Positions 32,365-47,620 of a stretch of 64,000 nucleotides of DNA are shown one piece after another; position 1 is the stretch's first letter; each line of letters opens with the position of its first letter. The notes beneath the pieces are model-generated. The model saw only the letters and a program-made list of their open reading frames with translations. It was not told where the DNA came from and did no database searches. Source of the stretch: Eutypa lata (taxonomy: Eukaryota; Ascomycota; Sordariomycetes; Xylariales; Diatrypaceae); contig JAKULF010000004.1 in NCBI GenBank assembly GCA_022661535.1, positions 186,001-250,000 of the forward strand, in the 5' to 3' direction. Made by a program: the position numbers and the translations under genes.

Positions 32365-33813
32365 CCCTCCGGAACTTAATTTCCACTCTAAAGTAGCACT
32401 TAAATTTATCTATCTACACAGTTGCGCAATCTACTTACAGTACCTCCTAATTATGTAGACTGGCCTCTCCCATGCTTGCAGGTTCCGAAGTGGTTGATCG
32501 GTAGCAGCCTCTACGTTAGCAATTACGTCTACATTGTGTGTGAGATTCACCTTAAAAATTCACCTACCCTAATTAGCACCTTGCCGAGCGTTGCCAGCAG
32601 CGAGCGAGATTGATCTTCCTACCTTTGTCAGCGTGTAATTCTCCTTGCTTGGCTCCTTGAGCGGCATGAGCATCGCGCATCTTCACTGACGAAACAGTGA
32701 TTTTTGATCTTTTTCTCTTCTTTGTTTTCAGCAGCGTCCGAACATCGCCGTGTTTGATTACTGATCATATCTGGCTCCACACGATCGGCGATAACCCAGC
32801 TTCCCCGAGAGCCTTCATCGCTATGGGTATCTTTTTGCTGCCTGAACCCTTCGCCGTCGATCTCCTGTCGCAGTGAGATATAGTCTAGACCAATCAGCGC
32901 TCAGTGGAGCTATTCCACCACTGAGCGGGTGTATAAGGGCGGGATCACTCCAGTGCCCTTTCCATTCCTCTTGTCCTCCTTCAGAGCTCCAGCTGAGCAA
33001 ATACAGGGCAATTGTGTGGAATGCAATATCTAGTCTGTAAAAAGAGGGAGGAATTTGGCCAGTAGTTGTTAGGCCTGTTGCCTGTGGTCGGCTGTTGTCG
33101 TTCCGTCAGCCTTGACCAACTGCGGTATCATCCTGCACGCTGTCTCGTCGCCCGAATTTAAGCACTCAGCAGCTTCCTAGATGTAGTTGCTGTCTGCTGG
33201 AAACTCTCGATCACTTAAGAAGAGGGATTGCCGTCGAGGACAAGAACTGTGACTAGTAGGAAAAGGACCTAGGCAAGAGCTGATACTGTTCTGGCAGCTC
33301 TTCCGCGCCAAAGATAGTGTACCGCACTTTACAGTGCTATATCATAACACTGATAACTAGAGCCGTGTAAAGGAATAGGTCCTGATAAGTGAAGGGGAAA
33401 AAAGACAGGTTAAAAACAAATAAGCGTCAGGCCATTTTCTTTTTAGCATATCCATGGCTCTTTGTTTGTTTTAAACCATCGTTTTGTACCCCGGACACAA
33501 AATGGGAACATTACATAATTTGCTCTTATAGAATTATAGTAAGGACAAATAATATACTCTGAAGTGAAGGAAGCCCCGCGAAGCTAAAAAGGTACGAACC
33601 AAATATCGTCTATGCACTCTATGGACAGGGCAAAGGAGCGCGAAAAGCACCTCGCGGCATAACTAGGCGTCTTCTGCGTGGTTCGCTACTATGTTGTATT
33701 TATTCGGTGTTCAGTAGCGACGTGAACGAGAAGATATCCTGGACCAACACAAATTCCGGCGCCGGACGGGGGGCAACAATTTGGATTGGTACGCCGCGCA
33801 CGAACCCGCTGGC
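32365..33813. other. Gene-free DNA between the transposon and the GH32 gene
   Basis: No ORF above about 75 codons. The stretch 32640-33260 has higher GC than its surroundings. It contains a promoter-like group (CCAAT at about 32890, a hairpin at 32898-32927, GTATAAGGGC at about 32930) with no ORF after it. It could be a decayed gene or a non-coding transcript. Confidence 0.4.
32898..32927. repeat. Hairpin with 10-bp arms beside a CCAAT box
   Basis: The arms CGCTCAGTGG and CCACTGAGCG are perfect complements with a 10-nt spacer whose edges (GGA/TCC) extend the symmetry. GACCAATCAG lies immediately before it and GTATAAGG a few bases after. Confidence 0.7.
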
Positions 33814-36518
<2,705 letters not shown>

Positions 36519-38364
36519 CTAAGCGAATCCTTTTCTCGGGGTCAGATAGGTGTAGACCGAGCCCTTCTCCCATAGGATGTAATATTGGCTTCTCACATCC
36601 CACCCTCTGCTCTCTTCCGCTAGCTTGATGTCGAAATTCCACAACAGCTTAGAGAGGATCAGACGCATCTCGGCATAAGCGAGGCTAGTTAGTGGCCGAG
36701 AGAACTTAAGTTAGCTAGCCTGACCCCTAAAGTATCAAAATTTTGCGGGTTGAAGAAAACCGAGTCCGTCACTTACTTCTGTCCAATGCAGTTTCGGGGG
36801 CCGACCGAGAACGGTAGGAACGCATCCTTGCAGTCGGCTGCAAACCGAGGGTCTCCGAGCCAGCGTTCGGGGACAAAATCATCGGGACGTACGAACATGG
36901 CAGGGTTGTGGTACGACGACCACTGCCAAACCTCTACCTTGGTCTGTAGGGACTAATTAGAAAGGGATCCTCTCTCGTTCTCTTATCTTCGCTTGTTGGT
37001 TTTAACTTACACCGCTGGGAACGTATTGACCGAGGATGACGTCACCGCCCTCATGAACCTGTCGTGGCTGCCCGCCCGGCGCCGGAGGGTACATGCGAAG
37101 CGTCTCGTCGATCACGGCGGCCATATACGGCAGGTTCTGCACGCTCAGCAGGTCTATGTCCTCCTCGCTCGCGAACGCGGAGCGGACCTCCTTAGTAACA
37201 GCGGCTAGTGCGTGCGTGTTGGTTCCCAAGTAGTACGTGGCAGCCGACAATGCCGTCGCCGTCGTTTCGGAGCCGGCGATGATGAGCGTTGACGCGTTGG
37301 ATGTCTTCTCTTCGAAGGTTAAGTGCTAGTGTTTCACTTCAGCTCGGCTTCTGGCCAGATCACGGGGATTCCTCAACCGTATATAATGGAGCGCTAAATA
37401 CTCTGAATACTTTGACTTACCTGTCCCGGGGAAGAATCTCCCCTGCTCATTGCACTAACAAAGTCCTGGCGATCGGTTTCCATCGACAGCCTCTTCGCCA
37501 ATTTGGCCTGTGCCAGTTGCCCGTGCTCCTTGAATTTGCTTGCCAAGTGGGGAGGCAAAATAAACTTCTTTACAAATGGGCTAATAGTCGTATACCGGTT
37601 CAAGCTGACTTGCCAAGCCATGCTTTTGACAGCCATGAAAACGAGCGAAACCCAAGGGTGATAATCTGAGGTGTCAAGGCAATGAAAAGATTCACCAAAA
37701 GCTAAATCGCCAATGATATCAAAGGTCGTGTAGTTGTACCACTTCACCATATCCAACTTCTGCGTGCCCCCGCCGCACTCCTCGTGCAGCCGCTTGAATA
37801 GCAGATCGACGTACCCTAATATAATAGGCTGCTGGTCTCTCATGGCCTGGGCCGAGAATCCATGGGCTAGAGCGCGTCGAAAGCGGCCATGATCCGCACG
37901 GGTGGCGCCGACGACGTTCCTTGTGAGAAGTCCCGAATGGACGGGATCTTTCCCATTCTCACTCTGGCCGCCTTTACGATGGCCCCGGATCTCCTTAGCT
38001 GCGTCCGGGTGGTTGTACGCTAGGACATCAGGAGCGACCCGTACGACGGGGCCGTAAGCCTTGTGGAGCTCGAGCATTCTCATGTGGGCTTGGCCTGAGA
38101 GAAACATATGGGTGTAAGGGATGCGGGTCATAGCCCATAGCTTAGGTCCAGGGTATTTCCGAAGGGGGTGGAAGAAGGCACTATACACCGCAATCCAAAC
38201 CACGTAGACAAGCAACTGGGCAAGGAGTTTCACGGTTAATAAGAGAACCGATGTCTAGCGGAAGCAGACAGCAGTAGACTTACCAGGCCTACCGAAAAAA
38301 GAGGCAGTGCTATGGCAACGCCGAGAGGCGAAACCCCATTGTCGAAATGGAGCAACAAGCCCAT
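36519..38364 (-). CDS. Cytochrome P450, CYP65-like
   Basis: Five exons, 38284-38364, 37421-38215, 37011-37325, 36777-36943 and 36519-36684, all in phase, give 507 residues. An N-terminal membrane anchor ([20 protein letters not shown]) spans the first intron and is followed by the proline hinge YPGPKL. The I-helix oxygen-binding motif AGSETT lies at 309-314, the K-helix ETLR at 366-369 and the haem loop [10 protein letters not shown] at 442-451 with Cys449 as ligand. The fourth intron splits the codon of the conserved [11 protein letters not shown] segment. The overall pattern resembles the CYP65 group, which includes trichothecene C-15 hydroxylases, but the substrate is unknown and no partner biosynthetic gene is adjacent. 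A microsomal location is expected. The often-seen ATG at 38233 lies inside the first intron. Confidence 0.9.
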
Positions 38365-40103
38365 TGTGTTATCTGGTCGGGTTCACTAGCTTCTGGAAAG
38401 AGATTCAAATAAAGAGTTACACGACGCGAGTTGGAGGGCGTTAACTGATAAAGGGACGGGAGACTGAGAATACGATGGATAAAAGGGACGAGGGAACGGT
38501 CATGTTTAAATATGTTGTATATAATTACATACTTGAAGCTTTACCTCAAGTCGTCGGCATCGCGCGTCGCGAAGCGCGAGGACGTCGGACATTTCAAATT
38601 GCCGTTGTAATAAATCAAGGATAATTTTGATAGGATAGGAGACGGTAGTAATAGTGTTTGGGGTTTCTAACACTACGCAATTAACGCCAAATTGTTCCTT
38701 TTTCGGTATGATACAGGCAGGACTGGTTACAGTGAACCATAACTAATTACCCTTCCAAAAAGTGGTACACTTTACAAACCTGGATGGCGAGGAGAGGAAG
38801 TGCGCATCGATCTGGGTTAGACCCACTTAGCAATGCAAGGTCATGCCGGCACTTGGAGATATGAAGTCAAGCCGTTTAAAGATATGAAGTTACGCCGGAG
38901 ATCTAAGATGCCGTTGAAGAGATGAATTATGCACGCATGATTGTAGCTCTTCTTGTATAGTCATAGTATACTAAGGGCGAGCATGGTGTAATCAGACGTG
39001 CATACCTCTAGAAGACGGTATGGTCTTGGGGTAAGTCAGAATAACGTTTCCTTGGCATCTCAACACGGCACGGCAAATAGCCGAAGGAGAAGATTAATGT
39101 AGCTGAAAATAAGCCTTTTGGCAAAGTCAGACGTCAAAAACGAGCTACATAGCCAGTTGCAAGGGATGGAGGGAACCAGGGAAAAACATTGAGGAGACAT
39201 TTGGGGTTCGTGAGCTTCTTCGCAAATTCGGAGCCTCCACACACACACCTACACTACCCCAACTCTAAAAGTCTCTATCCCACTTATCACCACATTTGAT
39301 AGGTGATAACTGGCTAGATATCTATAGATTGGGTTGATGGAGATTCTTGTAGACTAAAATTAAGTCCGTTGACATCACCTAAATCAGTAATGAGTTTCGG
39401 AGATAACTACATGTATGTCCAAGGAAAGTCGAGCTGCTTAAGCTTTAGTTAACGTTGATATAGGTCGACATCTGCATGAAATATTATTAACCCGAAACGT
39501 CAGTTGGTACGGAATAGCCGCCGATAAGCAGTATATATATTATAATTGATTTTAAAATTAGTCGATATTCCTGTAGATTCTGGATATTGAATATACTGAC
39601 GAGATTTGTCCCTGCTGCAGACAGACTGTCTTAGAAACACGCGGCGAGACACTTTCTTCACTACTCGACATCATACCTCTGCGTCTTAGTGGCGTCGTAA
39701 GACTCCCGTTTGGCTCCGTCTTGAAAGCGGCTCCCGAGGACCTACTTACACTCAACCCCCTGAATTATTAGCAGTGGATCAGGTAAATCATACTTATAAA
39801 AGATTTATGATTGGATGTATAGCTTTGATGAGACAAACATTGTTTCATGTACCATTATAAAAGGCTTCAAGGTTTCCTTATGCCTTAAGGCTATGATTTC
39901 CTTTGGTTTTTCTCTTTCTCTGGACAATTTGAAGTTAAATAATACTTCGATAAGTACATATATTATCCAAGGAATTAAATAACTGATATATAAGAGCAAC
40001 CTAACCCATTGCTAAGAATTCAGGGGGTTAAGTGTAGTCACTAACACCTTACTGAGCCGTCAAAGAACGTCGACTCGTAGGCACCAAGACAGAAACGGAC
40101 AGC
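38365..40103. other. Gene-free DNA upstream of P450 and GFA-domain genes
   Basis: Divergent spacer of 1.7 kb. It has a GC-rich dyad at 38560-38579 (TCGCGC and GCGCGA around TCGCGA) about 200 bp before the P450 start. Two related GATATGAAGT...CGCCGG words lie near 38860-38900, with AT-rich filler elsewhere. No gene is seen. Confidence 0.5.
38560..38579. promoter_or_regulatory. GC-rich dyad upstream of the P450
   Basis: TCGCGCGTCGCGAAGCGCGA is an interrupted palindrome (6-bp arms, central TCGCGA) in otherwise AT-rich DNA. It is a possible operator; no known factor is assigned. Confidence 0.3.
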
Positions 40104-40765
40104 ATGGCCGACACTAAACCCGACCTTTCGCGGCCATATTTCCCCCGGTCTGGGGTCGCTACAGACGGTTGGACATCAGACACCGAAGCAACAGCGACGT
40201 GTCTGTGTGGAGCCGTTCAACTGGTATTTGTGAGTCTCGACCTGCGTGGGAGGCACACACTGACCCGCTTTCTGTTGTCTTCCAAGTCACTATGTGTCTG
40301 CTAATAGTTTGTTTTGTTTTGTTGTTGTAGCCTACCGAAGGGCCGGGCCTGCTGAATAGGTTCGTGTGCCACTGCGCAGACTGCCGCAAGCTCACAGCAT
40401 CCATGTTCGCCTCCAACTTCACCGTAGCGGACACGCATCTGAAGCACGTGCGCGGCCGCGATCACCTCAAGAGCTGGGGCCAGTCGGATACGCCCAAGTC
40501 CGGCACAGTCATGACTAACTATTTCTGCGACACGTGCGGTACCTTGATGTACCGCGCGGGCGAGGTGCTCCCGGGCCACAGTGTCCTGCGTATTGGGACA
40601 GTGGACGACTTCCACTTGCACGAAACGAAGTTGAAGCCCCAGATGGAAGTGTTCGTGGAAAACCGGGTGGGTTGGTTGAAACCGTTGGACGGGGTTAAGC
40701 AAATCGTGGAACAGGGGCAAGCGATTAGGGAGCTCCCAACGCCAGATGCCGCTTCTAAACAATAA
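40104..40765 (+). CDS. GFA-domain (Mss4-like) protein
   Basis: Two exons, 40104-40229 and 40331-40765, encode 186 residues. Of the two possible donors I chose GTGAGT at 40230. It gives CGAVQLVFPTEGPG, the family sequence, whereas GTATTT at 40224 would drop two residues. The zinc ligands of the glutathione-dependent formaldehyde-activating fold are present: CLC (33-35), CHCADC (55-60) and a later FCDTCGTLMY segment. Many fungal members have no proven activity, and the name reflects the fold more than the reaction. It is cytosolic by absence of any signal. The gene stands alone in gene-poor DNA. Confidence 0.88.
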
Positions 40766-42397
40766 TCATATATATATTATATACGCGATCAGTTCTAAAT
40801 AGCAGGCCGCTCAGGTTTCTGCGTGGGAACATCGTGAATGTGCTAATAAGAGATCCCTTGCCGTCCACTCCAGACATCTCCTATCCCCTTTCGGAAGTCC
40901 GCTTTGGAGCACGAAGACCACCGAGAACGCTGAAGAAGTGAATATTTGGGTGACGAGAGCCTCTCCTTCCCATTAACAGGTCTGCACGTAGCTACCTTGG
41001 TCTCGGACGGCGTGGGGGGGGGGCGATTATAGTAGATACGAGCTGAGAAGAAACTAGCTCCAGGTGTTAAGGGGGCTTAATTATCGCATTCGACGTCTCT
41101 GTTCTCATTAGAAATTTCCCCTGGGCAGCCCTTCTATCCTTCTAAGTGCTGAATATGTGGCGCGCAGTGGAAGGGGCGTGTGTGAGCGTAGTTGACGAGA
41201 GAGAATGATCCGTTAAAGTCTAAGTATTAAAAGATAAGGTATAAATGACCGCGCGTCTTACATGTGAGCAAAACAGAGATCCCAACAGCGTCATGTAGGC
41301 ATATGGCGTTATTTCTATACTGTTGTGGCCTTACTTCAATATGTATAACGTTATAATCAAATAGGGTGGATAAGGGTTATGCGGTCTAGCTATAGTGTAG
41401 CGTGCATTGTAGCTGGAACTGTAGCTTAAACAAATTATAGCTTCGACTATGATTAGGTGTGCATTTTTGCATGTAATCTATATGGCTTTGTAAGTACCAT
41501 ATTACGTAGTCATACATGTATGTACGCATGAGGCTATTTCAGCGATTTCCAAGGCTCGGGGAAGCTTGATGAATTGGAGAGTTGGAGGTTATCTACATAT
41601 GTCAATGATATATCTAGCTACGTTGATTGTATGCAGCCCCTTCGCCTTCCCTTGCCCTTTGATCATCGTCTGGAACGACCTCAAAAGCGTTGCTCTCGGC
41701 GATGTCAACTTCACAGGGAAGTGAGACATCATTTGTACGTATATACGTACATATTTTCCGGTCATCCCAGGTTGTTTTTTTCGGCGGTGGTAAGCTCGCA
41801 ATGCGCCATTCATCTGGAATTTTAGACCAATGGGTGACTCTTCGTCTCGCAGTTGTTGGCCTCCATGTGACTTTTGGACTACAGTATCCGTTGAGCTGTG
41901 TCTATATATATAGCTACAACTCTTGTTACGGAGGCAGGGATGGTTTGTTTTGTTCCGCCTCTGAAGGCGGACCTGAGGAACATCGGAGACATTCAGTGCT
42001 AATATGCGAGACGTATTTGTAATCACCAAGCCAACTTTATTCGGGGGATCCTCTAGTAAGTAGAAAACAAGTCTCCGACGCGCATGTTTTCACCATTAGA
42101 GTAAACTAGTCTAGTCATTTCCGTCTGCCGGGTGGAACGGTGTGCGCTTTCATGGTGGCTGGATCGACCAGTTATCTGCCATCCAATTTCCCCACCTGCT
42201 GCACACAATGTCTGCTTGGTCCGATTCGAGATCACCACGAGTGGGTATAGTGAAGTATTGGTCCAAGTTAGTTAGGCCGGAGTCAACTTTCTTGAGCGAC
42301 CTCTTATAAAAGAAGCTGTTCTTCCCGGCCGTGGGCGTTCATCTCGACGAAATTAGCCAGCTTTCTTTCCATATCTTTTCGTTCGTGCTCGGCAGCC
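40766..42397. other. Gene-free spacer
   Basis: No convincing ORF. The 41589-42029 minus-strand frame has no recognisable features. A G-run (GTGGGGGGGGGGCG type) lies at about 41010-41025, and short ACGTA/TATGTA runs at 41510-41525 and 41738-41752. Confidence 0.45.
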
Positions 42398-43605
42398 ATG
42401 GCGACTATGAAAGAGGTAATTAACTATCCCGGTGCCGTTGTTAAGATCATTGAATCGCCAATCCCTGAGCCCAGTGCCTTCCAGGTACTGATCAAGGTTG
42501 TCGTTTCTGGTTGCAACCCAAAGGATTGGAAGGTTCCTGACTTTGCGGCAGCTTATGATGGTCCTGACGGTACAGTATTGGCTAGGACGAAGAAGACACC
42601 GACAAACCAAGGAGATGACATTGCTGGAATAGTGGAAAAGGTCGGCCCTGGTGTGGTTGAGTTCAAGGTAAGAACCCCCCTCCCAGACCACCCGGTTTTG
42701 CGTTTGCGAGTCATGCTAACACCCGTCAGCCTGGAGACCGTGTTGCGGCGTTCCATGAAATGGGCAGCCCAGGGGGTTCATATGCGGAATTCGCGCTTGC
42801 ATGGGACTATACCACATTTCATATACCGGAGGAGACATCCTTTGAAGGTTGGCCTTCTCTCCAAACGACCGTGTTCGAATGGCAGTAATTGATCCTTTTT
42901 TTTCTTTCTACAGAAGCCGCAACAATTCCTCTAGCCGCTCTCACAGCGGCTGTAGCTCTGTACCGTCACCTCAAGCTGCCCATGCCTTGGGCTCCGGCAG
43001 ACACCGCTATCCCCTTCGTGATATACGGTGCCAGTACAGCCGTCGGCGCCTTTGCGGCCAAGTTAGCAACACTCGGCAACGTCCACCCCATAATTGCTAT
43101 CGCTGGCGGAGGAAAAGGCTACGTAGAGACTCTCATAGACCGTACCAAGGGGGACGTGGTCATAGACTACCGCGGCGGCCCCGATGAGACAATCAGACAG
43201 ATCCGTAAGCACCTCGAGGAGACCGGTGTCCAGGTTCAACCGAGACACGGGCTTGATTCCGGAATAGGCCCCCAATGTGCGAAGATCCTCAAGGAGGTCA
43301 TTGTCCCTGGTGGGTCCGTCAATCTCGTCCTACCCAGCAACTTTGATACGTCGCCTGCCATAAAGTCTACCACTTCTGTAGGGGATGCACACAACCTAGA
43401 CGGGGCCGGCGATGCTCGGGAGCTGGCCTTTGTTCTTTGCCGCTACTTCACCCGCGGCTTACAGCAACGGACGTTCGCTGGTCACCCGTTCGAGGTCAGG
43501 TCGAAGGGGTTGGAAGGTGTAGAGCAAGCTCTAAGGGACCTCAAGGCTGGTCGGGCGAGTGCTGTCAAGTATGTTTTCCGGGTAGCGGACACCCCCGGTC
43601 TCTAG
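42398..43605 (+). CDS. Zinc-independent MDR reductase (enoyl reductase/quinone oxidoreductase-like)
   Basis: Three exons, 42398-42667, 42730-42847 and 42914-43605, give 359 residues of the medium-chain dehydrogenase/reductase superfamily. The N-terminal GroES-like domain carries VVVSGCNPKDWKVPDF and GDDIAGIVEKVGPGV. The middle exon supplies PGDRVAAFHEMGSPGGSYAE. The cofactor fold shows VIYGASTAVGAFAAKLA, the glycine-rich NADP(H) turn. The catalytic zinc cysteines and histidine of true alcohol dehydrogenases are missing, as in the trans-acting enoyl reductases of fungal polyketide pathways. No PKS is in the window, so that role is not supported here. The second intron has a weak donor (GTTGGC), but the phase and the EAATIPLAALTAA join are right. 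Confidence 0.88.
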
Positions 43606-45576
43606 GAACCTTGTCAGGCCAACACCACGCATGATCAGATACATTGTTTCCTCGGTCTTCGAAGCTTTGCTCTCCCATTGTTTTTGAGGCATCTCGTATG
43701 ACTTCTAGCACTGGCGATCAATTTGAAAAATAAAACCTCCACATCCTTTGCGTTCGTTCCTCGATTGACTATATTTGTTTGGCTGCCTTAGTTCGCCTGA
43801 TGACTTTAGGCTTTGTATAGTATCGAAGGTACCGTAAGGTAACTGATAATTCTTGCAAATATGCAATTTGCTGCTAATATAAAGCAACAATCGAGAGATT
43901 TCGCCGTTTTTAGGGTAAGCGAAGATCGGCTGCGGATCCCTTGCATGGGTAAAGAAAGTCGTGCAGGGAAGGAAGGGCTATTGCCTTATTCGTGATTGAG
44001 AAGTCCTTAGGTTCTTGGGATAGGAGTAGGCTCATTAAGAGGATTCTTCAATATCATTCCTTTTGATATCATTCGTTTCTTAGCATGTTCTTTGTTCTAC
44101 ATAAATGGCCAAACGCTAGCCTTAATAACTGCTTTTAAAAATATTCCAGGTTGTCAGCAGCTAGGATAATAGGATGTATTGTCAAAATAGTTGCACGGTT
44201 TCCTGAAGGAGACAAAGGGGTTAAAAAAACCTCTACGGAACCAAGGCATTAATGGCAAGGCAACAGACAAGGTATATTAGGCTATATCTAACTTACGATT
44301 CCTGACTTAAATACGAATACAAAACCAAGTTTCATAGCAATAGCCTAACTTACATTTGCATTCTAACTTAGTAACATCTTTTTAATAACACATTCAAGGC
44401 TGACAATTACAAAGAGTCTTCCAAACGAAAACCCACCGTCGAAGGTAACAACAAAACAATTTCGGTATAGTTGCAACTAACGGAATCAACTCGGTATAAT
44501 CGACGTACCGGTAATACAGATTGTAATCTCGAGGAACTAACCAACGGTATAAGATAGCACCGGAACAGCGGCAAAATCGGCGCGGGTTAAAGTCAAGGGC
44601 GACAAGGGACAAACGAAATACTCGGCTCAAGTTATAACTAAAGGAACTTATCGACTTGGTTAATCAACGACTGGAGCTAAGTGGTTACAACAGCTAGGTT
44701 ATCTATAAGTCTGTGAGTCTGTAAGTCTGCAGGTCTATAGGTTGTAGGTCTGTAAGTGTAGTGAAGCTGTACGTACGTAGATAACTTACGCTTTGATCAC
44801 CTAGGCTGAAGGTTTGTGGTGACCTAGAGGCTAGGTAGGTGGCGCTTTGAGCACCTATCTGGTCTAGCTATAGGTGACCAAGGTGACCTACATAAGTGGT
44901 TAAAGCTATAGATTCCCTATGCTCGGACCACCTAGGTGGTGACGGTGTAGGTTTATATTGTACATAACTACCTAGGTTGTCAGTTTGTAAGCCTCAGAGC
45001 CAGAGAGCCTGTAGTTAGATCTGTAAGCTGTAGATGCTTTGACTACCTACTTACTACTATCCGACTTGTAGCCACAAGGCATCACCCGCAACAGTTCTCT
45101 ATAAGCGCTCAAGCGCTGAAGGGGCTTGAAATGGCAAGTAGCTTGTGTTATAGACAATATGATTGGACAAATTTGTGTATTAGTGTGAGTTTTGACCAAT
45201 TTTCCACGAAAAAAGAACGTTGCGGGTGATGCCTTTGGGCCATTCATCGGATAGGTAATTTGACGGTGACACACAGTCCACTAATTACCTGAATAGGGAA
45301 ATACAAAACAGGTATATAGTGGATCCATACCTAGCACAGAGAAGAAAAAAAGAACACGACACATCACATTAAAATCAGACCCTTCGTTTCACTTCAGTTC
45401 GTACCTCCTTACGTAAACACGAGGGCTTATCTACAACCTCAATTCAACCATCCACCACCACTAGCAGCATCCCAGGAAAGAACCCCTCCATACGTATACC
45501 TAGGCACGCGCGACAACACACACACACACACACACGCACGCACCCACGCACCCACGCCCGGATTCACACAAAAACG
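43606..45576. other. Gene-poor DNA with degenerate CCTAGGT-rich repeats
   Basis: No gene is recognised. 44700-45050 is built from degenerate words such as GTCTGTAAG and CACCTAGGTGG / GGTGACC, suggesting decayed repeats. The last 60 bp before 45577 hold a CA run (about 45518-45540) in the 5' leader of the MPC2 gene. Confidence 0.5.
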
Positions 45577-46312
45577 ATGCCGGCAACAACAACCATGTTC
45601 CGCGCCGCCCGTCCCGTCATGTTCCAGCGATTCCCCGCGGCGGGCGCCCGTCTCGCGGGTCGTCGGACAGCCGGGCGACGGTTCCAGAGCACGAGCTCGT
45701 CGGCAGAACACCCAGCAGCGCCGCAGCAACCCCAGAGCTGGTTCAAGCGCATGTGGAATAGTCCTATCGGGTTGAAGACGGTTCACTTCTGGTGAGTTTT
45801 CTCCGTCTGTGTCTCTCTTTCACACACACACACACACATTCTCTCTATATCTCTCTTCTATCCACCTCTATCCAATACAATACAATGCAATGCAATGCAA
45901 ACCCCCCTCTCTCCCTCCCATTCAAATCCCCTCTCTCCTTTCCATTCAAATCCCCCCTCCCCGTCCACCTATCCACCGTTGCTAACCTCTTCCGCACGAA
46001 ACGACAAACAGGGCCCCCGTGATGAAATGGGCGCTCGTAGTAGCGGGGATATCGGATTTCGCGCGGCCGGCGGAGAAGCTCTCGGTGACGCAGAACGCGG
46101 CGCTGACGGCGACGGGCATGATCTGGACGCGGTGGTGCTTCGTCATCCGGCCCCAGAACCTGCTGCTGGCCGCCGTCAACTTCTTCCTCGCCGGCGTCGG
46201 CGTCACCCAGCTGGCCCGCATCGCCAGCTACCACCGCTCGCTGAAGGGGACCGCGGCCGAGGCCAAGGACGAGGTCAAGGATGCTGCTGCTGTTGTTGCT
46301 TCTTCTAAGTAA
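45577..46312 (+). CDS. MPC2: Mitochondrial pyruvate carrier subunit MPC2
   Basis: Two exons, 45577-45791 and 46012-46312, give 171 residues. The Arg/Ala-rich N-terminus (MFRAARPVMFQRFPAAGARL) is a mitochondrial presequence. The MPC domain follows: WNSPIGLKTVHFWAPVMKWA, then AGISDFARPAEKLSVTQN, ATGMIWTRWCFVIRPQNLLL and LLAAVNFFLAGVGVTQLARI, with three transmembrane helices. The intron splits the tryptophan codon of HFWAP. With an MPC1 partner it imports pyruvate across the inner membrane. A C-terminal Ala/Lys/Glu helix extends beyond the core. CA runs flank the gene in the leader and the intron. Confidence 0.92.
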
Positions 46313-47620
46313 GACGTTGGGAGGAAGGCGTGAGGAAGTGAGGGCTGCGTGTGTGAGGGAAGAGAGGCGAGGGGAGGGGAGGGGAGGGGAGGGGAGGGAG
46401 GGGAGGGAGGGGAGTGGTGGTTGGTTGGTTGGTAGGATGAATCGGTCGATGGGTGGATAAGGATGATGATATATAAATAGATGGATACATACACACATAC
46501 CTAGACCGGTGTGCGCATTTCTTGCTCTAGCTGAGACTAGGGGGTACGCATACATATAGAGGACAAGGGAGTGAAGAGGATGAGCAGACACAGACGCAGA
46601 TGCAGATGCATAAATGTACATGTACATTACGATACGATACGATACTACTAGCTACAAGTAGAATTCCAAACGGCGACAGAGAGATGGATGCACTCATTAG
46701 CTACATATGTATGGTACGGTACTAAAGGGTATCTAGGGTACTACGGTATACATTTTTTCTTCATCAGTCAGTCAAATGAATGAATGAGTCAATCAATCAG
46801 TCAGTCGGCCAGTCATGTAGAGGAATCAATTATCATCGTTTTACATCCATTAATTTTGAATTATGTCTCTTTCTTTCTTCAACTCAATCAACTATGAAGG
46901 TATCATGATCATGAATCCACAGCAACAACAGCAACAACAAAATATTCCCTAGTTAGACAGACGAAGGGGGTCCATCCATCGCTTCCTCCCTGATCAATCG
47001 ATCGATGTCTTTCAAAAACAACAAGAGCTTATCTATATCCGGTTTTTTATACCATGCAAAAATCGCTGTAGGGGGAAGAGAGAGAGAGATAGAAAGAAGC
47101 AGGAAGAAAAAAAAAACATGAAGAATCCACCGTGCCTGCCAGATTATACAAATACTCCCCCCTTCCATCATCCTTCACCTCCACCTAGTTACCTAACTAC
47201 CTACTCGATACGCTTCGATGCGCTCATCAGCGCGACGTATTTTCGAAGGCGCGGCAAAGCGGCGGAACGAGCTGCCGGGCTTGCCGCCTGAACGGTGATG
47301 GTCGGTATCAGGAGTTGTCGTCTACTGCCTTCAAAATGTTCCCGCCATGCCAAGGAAGATTTTCTCGGGGGGAAGTTGTTGGACGATGGTGGCGTAGTAG
47401 TAGCAGTAGCAGTAGCTTCAGAGTTATCACCACCACCACCACCACCGCCAGGTCCAACATTGACGTAGGGGCGAGTACTAGCACCAGGCCGAGCACCAGC
47501 ATTAGGATTACCAGCATCAACACCAACACCATTGCCAGCGTTGGAACAAACATAAATACCAGCACCAGCCTCAGTGCCCGTTTTCATGTTACCAGCAGTA
47601 AGGAACCTGACCAAGTTGTT
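46313..47620. other. Convergent intergenic region with microsatellites
   Basis: It holds a GGGGA/GGGA run (about 46368-46413), TCAGTCAG-type repeats (46760-46815) and AACAAC runs. At 47201-47614 a minus-strand frame stays open just after, and in frame with, the stop of the Skt5-like gene. Several other frames are open there too. Confidence 0.5.
46368..46413. repeat. GGGGA/GGGA purine microsatellite
   Basis: An uninterrupted run of GGGGA and GGGA units on the plus strand, in the MPC2 3' flank. Confidence 0.9.

Noticed and set aside
41589..42029. 146-codon minus-strand ORF
   Set aside because: No domain and no splice or codon signal; three frames are open in this stretch.
44152..44405. Possible solo LTR bounded by TGTCAG and CTGACA
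   Set aside because: The flanks (CAGGT and ATTAC) do not form a target duplication and no internal LTR signals are seen.
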